Shown in pieces: positions 1 through 8,505 of a stretch of 64,000 bases of DNA. Numbering within the stretch: position 1 is the first letter of the stretch; each line of letters begins with the position of its first letter. This stretch comes from Spirochaetales bacterium (GTDB taxonomy: Bacteria > Spirochaetota > Spirochaetia > UBA9216), in assembly GCA_016342585.1 (NCBI GenBank), contig JAEINK010000004.1:62001-126000 (forward strand). The letters run 5' to 3'. Made by a program: the position numbers and the translations under genes. A model generated the notes under the pieces. It did no database searches, was not told the DNA's origin, and saw only the letters and a program-made list of their open reading frames with translations.

Positions 1-1
1 T

Positions 2-67
2 TCAGAATCCATGCCGACCTTAGAAGAAATCCAGGATTTTATATCCAACTACAGGGCGGGAAAGTAG
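2..67 (+). CDS. C-terminal tail of an upstream gene, probably 5-dehydro-2-deoxygluconokinase (partial)
   Basis: An open frame runs from the window edge to a TAG at 65-67 and encodes the last 21 residues, including the stretch SMPTLEEIQDFI. PfkB-type IolC kinases commonly end in a similar S-x-x-MPT-x-EEI tail, and iolC is expected directly upstream of iolJ. The frame ends five bases before the next start, so the two are probably co-transcribed. Only the tail is visible, so the assignment rests mainly on context. Confidence 0.45.
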   Translation, partial: SESMPTLEEIQDFISNYRAGK

Positions 68-71
68 GCAA

Positions 72-914
72 ATGCTTGTTAATATGACGAAATATGTAAA
101 AACCGCCTCACAGTCGGATACTATTGTACCTGCTTTCAATGTTTTTGGTTATGAGGATGCTTTTGCCGTGATAAGGGCGGCCGAGAAATTTCATGCTCCG
201 GCAATACTAATGTCGAACTCTGATTCGGTGGAACATATGGATCTGAAACATAGTGCGGCTCTTTACAGATCCCTTGGAGAAGCAACAGATATACCCGTAT
301 CTATTCATTTAGACCATGCGAAAACGTTTGAGTTGATTTTACGTGGAGTGGAAGCAGGCTATACATCTGTCATGTATGATGGTTCGGCACTTTCTCTTGA
401 GGAAAATATTGAGAATACTCAGGAAGTGATCGAACTGGCTGAAAAACATAATATTTCCGTTGAAGCTGAACTTGGTTCAGTACCTTATATCGACCGGAAT
501 GAAGAGGTTAAATCAATACTTACTTCTCCTGAAGAGGCCGGTATTTTTACCAGAAAAGCTCGAGTGAATGGTCTTGCCGTTGCGGTAGGTTCGCTTCACA
601 GGATGCAAACTCGGAGGGCAAAGCTTGATTTTAACAGAATAGTAGAGATTGAACATAATACAGATGTTCCCCTGGTGATACACGGGTTTTCCGGGATCAT
701 TGCCGGGGACATAAAAAGACTGTGTTCAACAACAGTCGGTAAGGTGAATATCGGTACGGAGCTGAGGCTTACGTTTGGAAATTCACTAAAATCAGAAATT
801 GAGCTCAATCCTGATGAGTTTGACAGGGTTAAGCTTTTTAAGAAACCAATGAAAGCGGTTCAAGATGCCGTGGAAGAAAAATACCGGCTCCTGGGCTGGG
901 AAGAAAAAGAATAA
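72..914 (+). CDS. iolJ: 6-phospho-5-dehydro-2-deoxy-D-gluconate aldolase, class II (IolJ)
   Basis: Class II fructose-bisphosphate-aldolase-type TIM barrel of 280 residues, the usual length for the family. Visible family features are the HLDH motif with Asp81-His82, the Zn ligand candidates His176 (GSLH) and His204 (VIHG), the acidic pair in EAELG near 131-133, and the phosphate-binding NIGTELR near 226. The fold alone also fits tagatose- or fructose-bisphosphate aldolases. Its place ahead of iolD, iolG and iolE makes the inositol-pathway role likely: cleavage of DKGP to dihydroxyacetone phosphate and malonate semialdehyde in the cytoplasm. No strong SD is seen before the ATG. Confidence 0.85.
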   Translation: MLVNMTKYVKTASQSDTIVPAFNVFGYEDAFAVIRAAEKFHAPAILMSNSDSVEHMDLKHSAALYRSLGEATDIPVSIHLDHAKTFELILRGVEAGYTSVMYDGSALSLEENIENTQEVIELAEKHNISVEAELGSVPYIDRNEEVKSILTSPEEAGIFTRKARVNGLAVAVGSLHRMQTRRAKLDFNRIVEIEHNTDVPLVIHGFSGIIAGDIKRLCSTTVGKVNIGTELRLTFGNSLKSEIELNPDEFDRVKLFKKPMKAVQDAVEEKYRLLGWEEKE

Positions 915-923
915 GGAGAGAGT

Positions 924-2786
924 ATGAAAACTATAAAACTGACTATGGCTCAGGCCCTGGTAAAATTCCTTGATAACCAGTATCTGAACTTTGACGGAGA
1001 AGAGATTAAATTTGTAGAAGGATTTATTGGAATTTTTGGTCATGGAATTGTTGTTGGTTTAGGTGAGGCTCTTGAGGACAAAAGCCACTCCCTGAAATTC
1101 ATACAGGGAAAGAGTGAGCAGGGGATGGCCCATATCGCAATGGGATATGCCAAACAGAAAAAGAGACGACAAATAATGGCTGTTACAAGTTCTATTGGTC
1201 CCGGTGCCCTCAATATGGTAACCGCCGCTGGAACCGCCACGGCAAACAGAATCCCTGTACTTTTTCTACCCGCGGATTCATACGGAAACAGACAGCCTGA
1301 TCCTGTTTTACAGCAGATCGAGCAGAGTACCGATCACAATATAACCGCAAATGATGCTTTTAAGCCGGTAAGTAAATACTGGGACAGGGTCGTCAGACCA
1401 GAACAGTTGATGACTGCCATGATCAACGCCATGAGAATCCTGACTAATCCTGCAGAAACGGGTGCTGTCACAGTTTGTTTGCCCCAGGATGTGCAGGGAG
1501 AGGCCTATGATTATCCTGTGGAATTCTTTGAGAAGCGGGTTCATTTCAACCAGAGAAGATGTCTTGATGATGCGGCTTTGAAAAGGTTTGCTGATAAAAT
1601 TTCTGCAAAGAAAAAACCATTTATCATTTGTGGTGGTGGAGTAAAGTACTCGGAAGCAGGTGAGGAGCTGAAGGCGTTCTGTTCTGAATTCAATATTCCT
1701 TTTGGTGAAACTCAGGCCGGTAAGAGTACTCTGCCCGCAGATAATGAATACAATTTAGGCGGTGCCGGTGTAACCGGAACTTTGGCTGCCAATAAGATTG
1801 CTAAGGATGCTGATGTGATTATCGGTATCGGAACAAGACTCAACGATTTCTGTACATCTTCCAAATCGGCCTACAACGCCGATGCCGAAATGTTAACGAT
1901 TAATATCAACGACATGGATGCCTATAAGATGAATGCAGATCCCTATTTCGGTGATGCTAAACTCTCTTTAAAGCAGCTCTCGGCAGAGCTTAAAAAGAGA
2001 GGTTATAAATCGGGTTATACAACAGAGATAAAGGATGTCAGAGCCGAATGGGCTAAAGAGCTGGATAGACTTTTCAGTATTGAGCTTAAGGATGGACTTG
2101 CCCAGTCAACTGTCCTCGGTCTTCTTTCCAGAGAATTGGTTGAAAAAGATTCAATCATGGTTACCGCTTCAGGTTCACTGCCCAGTGACTGTCAGCGTGT
2201 TTGGAACACAAACTCTCATAATGCTTACCATGCCGAGTATGCCTTCTCCTGTATGGGGTATGAAATTGCCGGTGCGATTGGTGCAAAACTTGCCGAGCCT
2301 GATAAAGAAGTTTATGTACTCGTCGGTGATGGTGGATTTTTGATGCTTCATACCGAAATAATTACAGCTCTTCAGGAAGGGATTAAGATAAACATTATTG
2401 TGCTTGATAACAGCGGGTTTCAGTGTATCCACAACCTGCAGCGAAGTCAGGGAATTCCCAGTTTTGCCAATGAGTTCAGATACAGGGAAGACTCTACAGA
2501 TCGTTTAACAGGAAAGTGTCTGGATATTAATTTTGCTGATGTAGTGAATGCATATGGCGGAAATGGATTTTCCGCGAAAACAGCTGATGAGATCAAAGCT
2601 GTTTTTCCTGAATTAAAGAAATCAGATAGATTGAACCTGATGGATATAAAAGTTCTTCCGGGAACTATGACTGAAGGTTATGAGGCATGGTGGCGTGTTG
2701 GTACTGCACAGGTATCTAGTCATGATGAAGTTGTGAAGGCTGCTGAAAAAATAAAAGACATGTCTTCAAATATTAAACAGTTTTAG
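924..2786 (+). CDS. iolD: 3D-(3,5/4)-trihydroxycyclohexane-1,2-dione hydrolase (IolD)
   Basis: ThDP-dependent enzyme of 620 residues with the three-domain acetolactate-synthase-like arrangement: an N-terminal PYR domain with the cofactor-activating Glu65 in QGKSEQG, a central domain, and a C-terminal PP domain with the metal/ThDP motif GDGG near 467 followed by LDNSG. IolD opens the ring of trihydroxycyclohexane-dione to 5-deoxyglucuronate, the third step of myo-inositol breakdown. The start has an AAGGAGAG ribosome site and lies nine bases after iolJ. The neighbouring genes separate it from biosynthetic acetolactate synthase. Confidence 0.93.
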   Translation: MKTIKLTMAQALVKFLDNQYLNFDGEEIKFVEGFIGIFGHGIVVGLGEALEDKSHSLKFIQGKSEQGMAHIAMGYAKQKKRRQIMAVTSSIGPGALNMVTAAGTATANRIPVLFLPADSYGNRQPDPVLQQIEQSTDHNITANDAFKPVSKYWDRVVRPEQLMTAMINAMRILTNPAETGAVTVCLPQDVQGEAYDYPVEFFEKRVHFNQRRCLDDAALKRFADKISAKKKPFIICGGGVKYSEAGEELKAFCSEFNIPFGETQAGKSTLPADNEYNLGGAGVTGTLAANKIAKDADVIIGIGTRLNDFCTSSKSAYNADAEMLTININDMDAYKMNADPYFGDAKLSLKQLSAELKKRGYKSGYTTEIKDVRAEWAKELDRLFSIELKDGLAQSTVLGLLSRELVEKDSIMVTASGSLPSDCQRVWNTNSHNAYHAEYAFSCMGYEIAGAIGAKLAEPDKEVYVLVGDGGFLMLHTEIITALQEGIKINIIVLDNSGFQCIHNLQRSQGIPSFANEFRYREDSTDRLTGKCLDINFADVVNAYGGNGFSAKTADEIKAVFPELKKSDRLNLMDIKVLPGTMTEGYEAWWRVGTAQVSSHDEVVKAAEKIKDMSSNIKQF

Positions 2787-2795
2787 GGGGATTGA

Positions 2796-3827
2796 ATGGC
2801 TAAAGATGTTATTGTAGGGATTGTTGGGGCGGGAAGAATAGGTATTGTGCATGCTAAAAGTATTGCCTATGAGATCCCTGGGGTAACGATTAAAACCGTG
2901 GCAGATCCTTATCTTACAGATGAGGCTGCTGCCTTATTAACAAAACTGGGTGTAGAAAATGTCACCAAGGACTACAAAGAGATAATAAATGATCCCGATA
3001 TTGAGGCTGTTTTTATCTGCTCATCAACCGCCACCCACTCTCCGATTTCTCAGGAAGCCTGTAAAGCCGGGAAACACGTTTTCTGTGAAAAACCGGTAGA
3101 TCTTGATATTGACAAGATAAAGGCAACCCTTAAGGTTGTTCGGGACAGCGGGGTGAAATATCAGGTCGGTTTTAATCGGCGGTTTGATCATAACTTTATG
3201 GCTTTAAAGGCTGCTATTGACAGTGGAAAGATCGGAGATGTTCATGTTCTCAAGCTTACTTCCAGAGATCCCGGACCACCTCCAATTGAATATATCAAGG
3301 TTTCCGGTGGTATATTTTATGATATGCTCGTTCATGATTTTGATGTGGCCAGATTCCTTTCAGGGAGTGAGGTCGTTGAAGTCTATGCTGCCGCTGCAGT
3401 AAGAGTCGATGAAGAGATAGGGAAGGCCGGTGATTATGATACTGCCGTGGTTACATTGAAATTTGAAAATGGTGCCATTGCTGTGGTAGATGGGAGTCGG
3501 AAGGCTTCCTACGGTTATGATCAGCGGGTTGAAGTGTTCGGGAGCAAAGGCGCCGTGGCAATAGGAAATGATGCACTTTCTACCGCTGTGATAAGTAATG
3601 AAACAGGGGTCACATCTGAAAAACCTCTGCACTTCTTTCTCGAACGGTATATGGGAGCCTATTCAGAAGAGAAAGTACAATTTTTCGACGCTATCAGAAA
3701 TAATAAAAAACCGCCTGTAGGAGGCTACGATGGGCTTGTATCCGTCGTAATTGCTGAGGCTGCAAAGAGGTCTGCCCAAGAGAATAGACCTGTGAAAATA
3801 TCTGAAATTACAGACTTAAACGACTAA
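2796..3827 (+). CDS. iolG: Inositol 2-dehydrogenase (IolG)
   Basis: Gfo/Idh/MocA-family oxidoreductase of 343 residues. An N-terminal Rossmann fold carries GAGRIG at 11-16. The family EKP motif supplies Lys99. The catalytic Asp176 and His180 lie in a DMLVHDFD segment, matching the Lys/Asp/His triad known for Bacillus IolG. The SRDPGPPPIEY segment near 157-167 is also characteristic. It oxidises myo-inositol to scyllo-inosose with NAD. A GGGGG ribosome site precedes the ATG and the gene sits nine bases after iolD. Confidence 0.93.
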   Translation: MAKDVIVGIVGAGRIGIVHAKSIAYEIPGVTIKTVADPYLTDEAAALLTKLGVENVTKDYKEIINDPDIEAVFICSSTATHSPISQEACKAGKHVFCEKPVDLDIDKIKATLKVVRDSGVKYQVGFNRRFDHNFMALKAAIDSGKIGDVHVLKLTSRDPGPPPIEYIKVSGGIFYDMLVHDFDVARFLSGSEVVEVYAAAAVRVDEEIGKAGDYDTAVVTLKFENGAIAVVDGSRKASYGYDQRVEVFGSKGAVAIGNDALSTAVISNETGVTSEKPLHFFLERYMGAYSEEKVQFFDAIRNNKKPPVGGYDGLVSVVIAEAAKRSAQENRPVKISEITDLND

Positions 3828-3842
3828 AATAAGGAGAATAAA

Positions 3843-4742
3843 ATGATAGATAAATCAAAGATTAAACTGGCCTGTGCGCCTATAAACTGGACAAACGATG
3901 ATGCCCCGGAACTTGGTGGAGAGCTTACCTATCAGCAGTGCCTGAGTGAAATGGCCCTTGCAGGTTACCAGGGCAGTGAGATCGGAAACAAATATCCCCG
4001 TGACGTTAAAGTTCTTAAAAAGGCATTAGCTCTCAGGAATCTCGAAATCTGTAATCAGTGGTTCAGCTGCTTTTTTACAACAAGACCTGAAGCCTTTACT
4101 ATTGAAAAATTTATCGAGACAAGAGATTTTCTCCATGCACTCGGTACGAAGGTAATCGGGGTCTGCGAGGTCGGTTTAAGTGTTCAGGGTGATCTGGAAG
4201 CTCCCATTTATGAAACAACACCGACACTGACGGATGAACAATTCAAAAAGATCGCCGCAGGTGTTGAAAAACTTGGAGAACTTGCCAAAGAGAAGGGAAT
4301 GACTGTAGCCTATCACCACCATATGGGAACAGGTATCCAGACATTGGAACAGTTCAATAAGCTCATGGATATGACAAATCCTGATTTGGTTAAAGCATTG
4401 CTTGATACCGGTCATTTTACCTATGCGGGTGAAGATGCGGTGGAAGGCTTCAGGAAGCATATCGACAGATGCGTCCATATCCACCTTAAAGACCTGAGAC
4501 GTTCTGTCTGGAATGAGGTGGGGCCGAAGCGATACAGCTATGTTGGATCGGTGATCGAGGGCGTATTCACAGTTCCCGGTGACGGTGATCTGGTGGACTG
4601 GGATGGTGTTTTCGATGTGATCAAAAACAGCAATTTTGAAGGATGGATTGTTCTGGAAGCGGAACAGGATCCTGCCATTTATGATCCATTAGAATACGCT
4701 CAGAATGCCAGAGCGTTTATCAACGAGAAACTCGGTCTTTAA
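3843..4742 (+). CDS. iolE: Inosose dehydratase (IolE)
   Basis: Xylose-isomerase-like TIM-barrel protein of 299 residues. The N-terminus (CAPINWTNDD, then SEMALAGYQGSE) and the C-terminal VLEAEQDP are typical of IolE. It dehydrates 2-keto-myo-inositol to trihydroxycyclohexane-dione, the substrate of the neighbouring IolD. The ribosome site AAGGAG lies seven bases before the ATG. The gene follows iolG by 15 bases in the same operon. Confidence 0.93.
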   Translation: MIDKSKIKLACAPINWTNDDAPELGGELTYQQCLSEMALAGYQGSEIGNKYPRDVKVLKKALALRNLEICNQWFSCFFTTRPEAFTIEKFIETRDFLHALGTKVIGVCEVGLSVQGDLEAPIYETTPTLTDEQFKKIAAGVEKLGELAKEKGMTVAYHHHMGTGIQTLEQFNKLMDMTNPDLVKALLDTGHFTYAGEDAVEGFRKHIDRCVHIHLKDLRRSVWNEVGPKRYSYVGSVIEGVFTVPGDGDLVDWDGVFDVIKNSNFEGWIVLEAEQDPAIYDPLEYAQNARAFINEKLGL

Positions 4743-4756
4743 AAGAGAGGACAAAA

Positions 4757-5581
4757 ATGGAATTTGGATTGCATGGACTTCTTGTCCGCTATTCTAATGT
4801 TGCGACTGATATAATGATCGCGGCGAAAGCCGGCTATGATGCTGTTGAGCTCCATACGGATAAGCTTGATAGATATCTTGCTTCCGGTTTTACGGGAAAA
4901 GATATCAATCAGCTTTTGGCCAAGCATAATATGAAGGTCAGCTGCATTGATATCATTGGTGATGTTGAGACACAGGATAGTGTTAAGTTAGAGAAAGTAA
5001 TGACCAAGGCGAATCTTCTGGTGGATACGGCCGCTGAAATAGGCTGCGGAACCATACAGCTTAACGCCTTTTGTGAGCTTGCCGATAAGTCTGAAAAAGA
5101 AAACATTGATCTCACGGCTGAAAATATCAGGGAAATCTGTAAACTTGGTGCGAAGAAAGGTATCCGGTTTCAGTATGAGGGGGCGGCCTGGACGCCGATT
5201 CACTCCATTGATCAGTGTCGAAGGTTAGTCGATACGGTGGCCATGGACAATTTTGGTTTTGTTGTCGATTTCTGGCATTTCTGGGCAAGCCGTGGCGGTA
5301 GTCCCGAGGATGTAGCAAAGATAGATAAAAACATGATCTATGGTGTTCATATCGCCGATGGTTTCAGGCCGGCCGAGGGAGCCCCCTGGGTTGATGAAAC
5401 TCTCCTTCGCGGTGCTCTGCCTGGTGATGGGGAGATCCCCGTCTCTGAATGGATAGAAGCTGTTAAGGCCACAGGTTACGATGGATTCTATTCGGGTGAG
5501 ATCCTTTGCCACAAGTTATGGGAGGCCGATCTTATGGATATTGCCTCGGACACTCTTAAACGGTTACAGGGATACTTTTAG
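4757..5581 (+). CDS. IolI-like sugar phosphate isomerase/epimerase (probable inosose isomerase)
   Basis: TIM-barrel protein of 274 residues in the AP-endonuclease-2/xylose-isomerase-like family. Candidate metal ligands occur in the order seen in IolI: Glu141, Asp171 with His174, His198 and Glu248. In the inositol operon it could interconvert inosose stereoisomers, which would let other inositol isomers feed IolE. The family is broad and other 2-keto-sugar epimerase activities cannot be excluded. It follows iolE by 14 bases with a GAGAGGA ribosome site. Confidence 0.75.
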   Translation: MEFGLHGLLVRYSNVATDIMIAAKAGYDAVELHTDKLDRYLASGFTGKDINQLLAKHNMKVSCIDIIGDVETQDSVKLEKVMTKANLLVDTAAEIGCGTIQLNAFCELADKSEKENIDLTAENIREICKLGAKKGIRFQYEGAAWTPIHSIDQCRRLVDTVAMDNFGFVVDFWHFWASRGGSPEDVAKIDKNMIYGVHIADGFRPAEGAPWVDETLLRGALPGDGEIPVSEWIEAVKATGYDGFYSGEILCHKLWEADLMDIASDTLKRLQGYF

Positions 5582-5605
5582 TATTTCTGAAGATTGGAGA
5601 TTATT

Positions 5606-6784
5606 ATGTTTAATGAAGAAAACAGACTGAAACGGCCTTATCGATGGGCCATGATAGGTGGCGGCCGGGGAAGTCAGATTGGCTATATACATAGATCGGC
5701 TGCCCTGCGTGATGGTCAATTTGAATTGGTTGCCGGGGCCTTCGATATCAACCCAGAGAGGGCCAAAGAGTTCGGGTCCAATATCGGTGTTGATGCACAG
5801 AGATGTTATGCCGACTATAAGGTGATGCTTGCCGAAGAGGCAAAGAGAGCTGATGGAATTGAGGTTGTATCTATCGCAACCCCGAATAAATTCCATTATC
5901 AGATGTGTAAAGACGCATTGGAGGCGGGGCTTCATATTGTCTGTGAAAAACCTCTCTGTTTTACCTCTGCTGAGGCTGAAGAGCTGAAAAAGATTGCGGA
6001 AGATAAAAAGAAGATGATCTGTGTTACCTATGGATACACGGGGTATCAGATGGTTCACCAGGCTCGCAAAATGATTGAAAATGGAGAGCTCGGGGAAATT
6101 CGAATCATCAATATGCAATTTGCTCATGGATGGCACTCCGAGGAAGTCGAAGCGAATGACCCTGGAACCAAGTGGCGTGTTTCTCCAGAGGTTGCCGGTT
6201 CTACCTATGTTCTGGGAGATATCGGTACTCATAGTCTCTATATGGGAGAGCTTATGGTTCCCGATTTCAAGATTGAAAAACTCATGTGCTCCCGTCAGAG
6301 TTTTATCAAGAGCCGGGCCCCCCTGGAAGATAACGCTTTTGTTCTTATGAATCTCAAAGGGGGGGCTGTGGCCAACCTCTGGGCCTCTGCTGTTAATGCT
6401 GGTGCTATTCATGAACAGAAAATTCGGGTTATCGGATCCAAGGCCAGCATAGAGTGGTGGGATGAGCATCCCAATCAATTGGTTTATGAAGTGCAGGGCC
6501 AGCCCAAGCAGCTTCTGGATCGTGGGCATGGGTATCTGATGCATGATGATGCCGGTGTCACTGCAGACCGGATCGGTTGTGGTCATGCGGAAGGCTTATT
6601 TGAGTCATGGTCTAATCTCTATAAAAACTTCGGGTTTGCCATGAAGGCCATTGATGATAATGATAAAGCCGCCCTTGATGGACTTGAATTTCCCGGAGTT
6701 GAAGCCGGTATTGATGGTGTCCGGTTTCTCGAAAATTGTGTGAAATCGGCCGACAATGGTTCCATCTGGGTAGATTTCGAGTAA
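5606..6784 (+). CDS. Second Gfo/Idh/MocA-family dehydrogenase in the inositol operon
   Basis: Protein of 392 residues with an N-terminal nucleotide-binding motif GGGRGSQ, the EKPL motif and a C-terminal Gfo/Idh/MocA domain. It is about 50 residues longer than IolG and clearly a different subfamily. A likely role is NAD(P)-dependent oxidation or reduction of another inositol isomer, such as scyllo-inositol, or of a related polyol. The start chosen is ATG 5606, which has GGAG seven bases upstream. A TTG at 5594 in the same frame is less likely because it overlaps that ribosome site. It is the last gene before the terminator at 6814. Confidence 0.8.
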   Translation: MFNEENRLKRPYRWAMIGGGRGSQIGYIHRSAALRDGQFELVAGAFDINPERAKEFGSNIGVDAQRCYADYKVMLAEEAKRADGIEVVSIATPNKFHYQMCKDALEAGLHIVCEKPLCFTSAEAEELKKIAEDKKKMICVTYGYTGYQMVHQARKMIENGELGEIRIINMQFAHGWHSEEVEANDPGTKWRVSPEVAGSTYVLGDIGTHSLYMGELMVPDFKIEKLMCSRQSFIKSRAPLEDNAFVLMNLKGGAVANLWASAVNAGAIHEQKIRVIGSKASIEWWDEHPNQLVYEVQGQPKQLLDRGHGYLMHDDAGVTADRIGCGHAEGLFESWSNLYKNFGFAMKAIDDNDKAALDGLEFPGVEAGIDGVRFLENCVKSADNGSIWVDFE

Positions 6785-6813
6785 TCATCAAAGTAGAGAA
6801 CGGATTGATATTT

Positions 6814-6851
6814 CTGCCACGGGAGAATTATTTCTTTCGTGGCAGTTTTTT
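6814..6851 (+). terminator. Rho-independent terminator of the inositol operon
   Basis: A 14-bp hairpin (arms 6814-6827 and 6832-6845, two G-U pairs, TTAT loop) is followed by six T residues. It lies 30 bases after the last iol-operon gene. Confidence 0.92.
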
Positions 6852-6893
6852 ATGAGACAGCTTCTAGCAATAACGGAAAAGGTAACCTAAAAC

Positions 6894-7835
6894 ATGGTAC
6901 AGGCAGCATCAGGAATTTTAGAAATTGTAATATTTTTATTCATTGGTATACTCTTCAAGCGGTTTGGTATATTAACCGAGAAGGAGATGGCCGGAATAAA
7001 AAAGGTCATCCTTTATCTTGCCATTCCATCGGTACTCTTTTTATCATTTTCAAGTTTGGAATTCAGTATTGCTTTTATTCCTGTCATAGGGGCTGTATTT
7101 TCAATAAACTTCATCCTGTTCTGGCTCGGTGTTCTCTTATTCAAACTGGGTGGATCTAAGAATAGGATATTACCCCTATGTCTGAGTACTATGAATTTTG
7201 CTCTCGTTGGTCTCCCCCTGTATGAGGCTGTTTTTGGTTTTGATAAGCTTAACCATTACACCATGCTCGATGTCGGGAACGAAATTTTTATATGGTTTGT
7301 TTTTCACTTTATGTTCAGGTGGTTTTTAAGCAATGGCAAAGCGGAAAAAGGGGTAGGCAGCGGCTTTATTAGGTCACCAATTCTCTGGGGGATAATGCTG
7401 GGGTGTGTTTTCAGTCTCCTTAATATCAATATCACTACGAACGGGAATGTGGTTATTCAAGGGATTTCTCATGGTATTTCCGGTTTAGCGAAACTTACAA
7501 CCCCCTTAATTCTGCTTTTTGTCGGCTATAATATATCTCTTTCACCTAAGTACCTGAAACGGAGTCTGAAATTGACGCTCCTCCGGCTTTTCCTAGCATA
7601 TGGCATTGGGTACGGGATAAAAATTCTTGTTCTGGACCGATTTGTCGAGAGTACGGTTTATTATAATTCCGCCTTTTTTCTATTGATCTCCCTGCCGGCC
7701 ATTTTCTCTGTTCCTATATTTGCCGCCGATTATCTTGATGAAGATGAGATGTTTACCTTAAACAATACCATTGTTCTGCACTCAATATTCACGATAGTTC
7801 TTTTTGCCATATACACTTTTTTTACCGGGGTTTGA
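6894..7835 (+). CDS. AEC-family (auxin efflux carrier type) membrane permease
   Basis: Integral membrane protein of 313 residues with about ten hydrophobic segments in two halves. The first half has the LAIPSVLF segment typical of AEC/bile-acid-sodium-symporter-like carriers, with a matching IVLHSIF region near the end. Bacterial members export or import small organic acids such as malate or malonate. The pathway next door releases malonate semialdehyde, but a link is only a guess. The terminator in front of it suggests separate transcription. An AAAAGG sequence upstream is a modest ribosome site. Confidence 0.75.
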   Translation: MVQAASGILEIVIFLFIGILFKRFGILTEKEMAGIKKVILYLAIPSVLFLSFSSLEFSIAFIPVIGAVFSINFILFWLGVLLFKLGGSKNRILPLCLSTMNFALVGLPLYEAVFGFDKLNHYTMLDVGNEIFIWFVFHFMFRWFLSNGKAEKGVGSGFIRSPILWGIMLGCVFSLLNINITTNGNVVIQGISHGISGLAKLTTPLILLFVGYNISLSPKYLKRSLKLTLLRLFLAYGIGYGIKILVLDRFVESTVYYNSAFFLLISLPAIFSVPIFAADYLDEDEMFTLNNTIVLHSIFTIVLFAIYTFFTGV

Positions 7836-7887
7836 GCACCTGTTTGTCGTGAGGGTCCGGAGAGTGGTTCGGAGAGATAGAAACAGC

Positions 7888-7916
7888 TTGACATCGGCAA
7901 GGTTGCATGATACAAC
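7888..7916 (+). promoter_or_regulatory. Sigma-70-type promoter of the MarR gene, predicted to give a leaderless mRNA
   Basis: TTGACA at 7888-7893 and TACAAC at 7911-7916 are separated by 17 bases. The ATG lies six bases after the -10, at the expected transcription start, and there is no Shine-Dalgarno sequence between the promoter and the ATG. Confidence 0.65.
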
Positions 7917-7922
7917 TAACTT

Positions 7923-8387
7923 ATGATTCCGGAAGATTATCCTGATAAGGAAAAATATAGACTCTGTCTCATCGACCTCGGGAACCTGCTGCAGCAGACC
8001 TCTACTATTTTTCAGATGATGGAGCGGGAACAGAAGAAGGTGGTCGGGTTCACAAGTTCACAGTCGTTTCTGATGATAGAACTTTTAAATTGTGGTGAAA
8101 TTTCCATGGCCGGTATCTCCCGCCGGATGAACCTGGAGAAGAGTTCTGTTACCAGGATGGTGAAGATCCTTATCCGTGATGGTCTTATCGAGGGGGAACA
8201 TTCCAAAGAGGACCGGCGGGTTTTTAATATCAGGCTTACCTTCGAAGGGCAAAAACGAGCCGAAGAGGTGAAAAATAACAGGCTTGAATATTATCAGAAG
8301 ATTATTTCCGGCCTACCGAAGGGGCATGTACGGGAAGTCATGGATTCGGCTTCAATCCTGTTTAAAGCCCTGGAAGATTCGATGTAG
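7923..8387 (+). CDS. MarR-family transcriptional regulator
   Basis: Winged-helix protein of 154 residues, the normal MarR length. The DNA-binding part spans about residues 40-110, with the recognition helix in ISRRMNLEKSSVTRMVKIL and a wing ending in DRRVFNIRLT. The dimerising helices flank it. The ligand is unknown. The adjacent AEC permease or the downstream surface-protein operon are candidate targets. The ATG has no ribosome site but sits at the predicted start point of a promoter with consensus -35, so translation is probably leaderless. Confidence 0.88.
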   Translation: MIPEDYPDKEKYRLCLIDLGNLLQQTSTIFQMMEREQKKVVGFTSSQSFLMIELLNCGEISMAGISRRMNLEKSSVTRMVKILIRDGLIEGEHSKEDRRVFNIRLTFEGQKRAEEVKNNRLEYYQKIISGLPKGHVREVMDSASILFKALEDSM

Positions 8388-8401
8388 TCGCTTTTCCCCC
8401 G

Positions 8402-8407
8402 TATAAT
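8402..8407 (+). promoter_or_regulatory. Consensus -10 box upstream of the surface-protein operon
   Basis: A perfect TATAAT lies about 95 bases before the GTG start at 8506. The matching -35 region (8379-8384) is poor, so an activator may be needed. A start near 8414 would give a leader of about 90 bases containing the hairpin at 8452-8500. Confidence 0.5.
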
Positions 8408-8451
8408 TTTAATTGCTGAATATCCTGTTTTTTTCTGATTGATGAAGCAAA

Positions 8452-8500
8452 ACTCCTTTTCTTGCGGTTATTAAAAGTAGAACCGTAAACATAAAGGAGT
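8452..8500 (+). promoter_or_regulatory. Leader hairpin that sequesters the Shine-Dalgarno sequence
   Basis: ACTCCTTT at 8452-8459 is exactly complementary to AAAGGAGT at 8493-8500, which contains the ribosome binding site of the GTG start at 8506. An inner stem pairs 8462-8469 with 8481-8488 (eight pairs, one G-U) around an 11-base loop. Together they make an interrupted 16-bp hairpin that covers the whole ribosome site. There is no T run, so it is not a normal terminator. It could act as an RNA thermometer or a regulated translational switch. Confidence 0.7.
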
Positions 8501-8505
8501 GGTCT

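Noticed and set aside
5564..6586. A 340-codon open frame on the minus strand opposite the second Gfo/Idh gene
   Set aside because: The plus strand encodes a clear dehydrogenase with ribosome site and operon context. The antisense product has no recognisable features and is a shadow of that gene's codon use.
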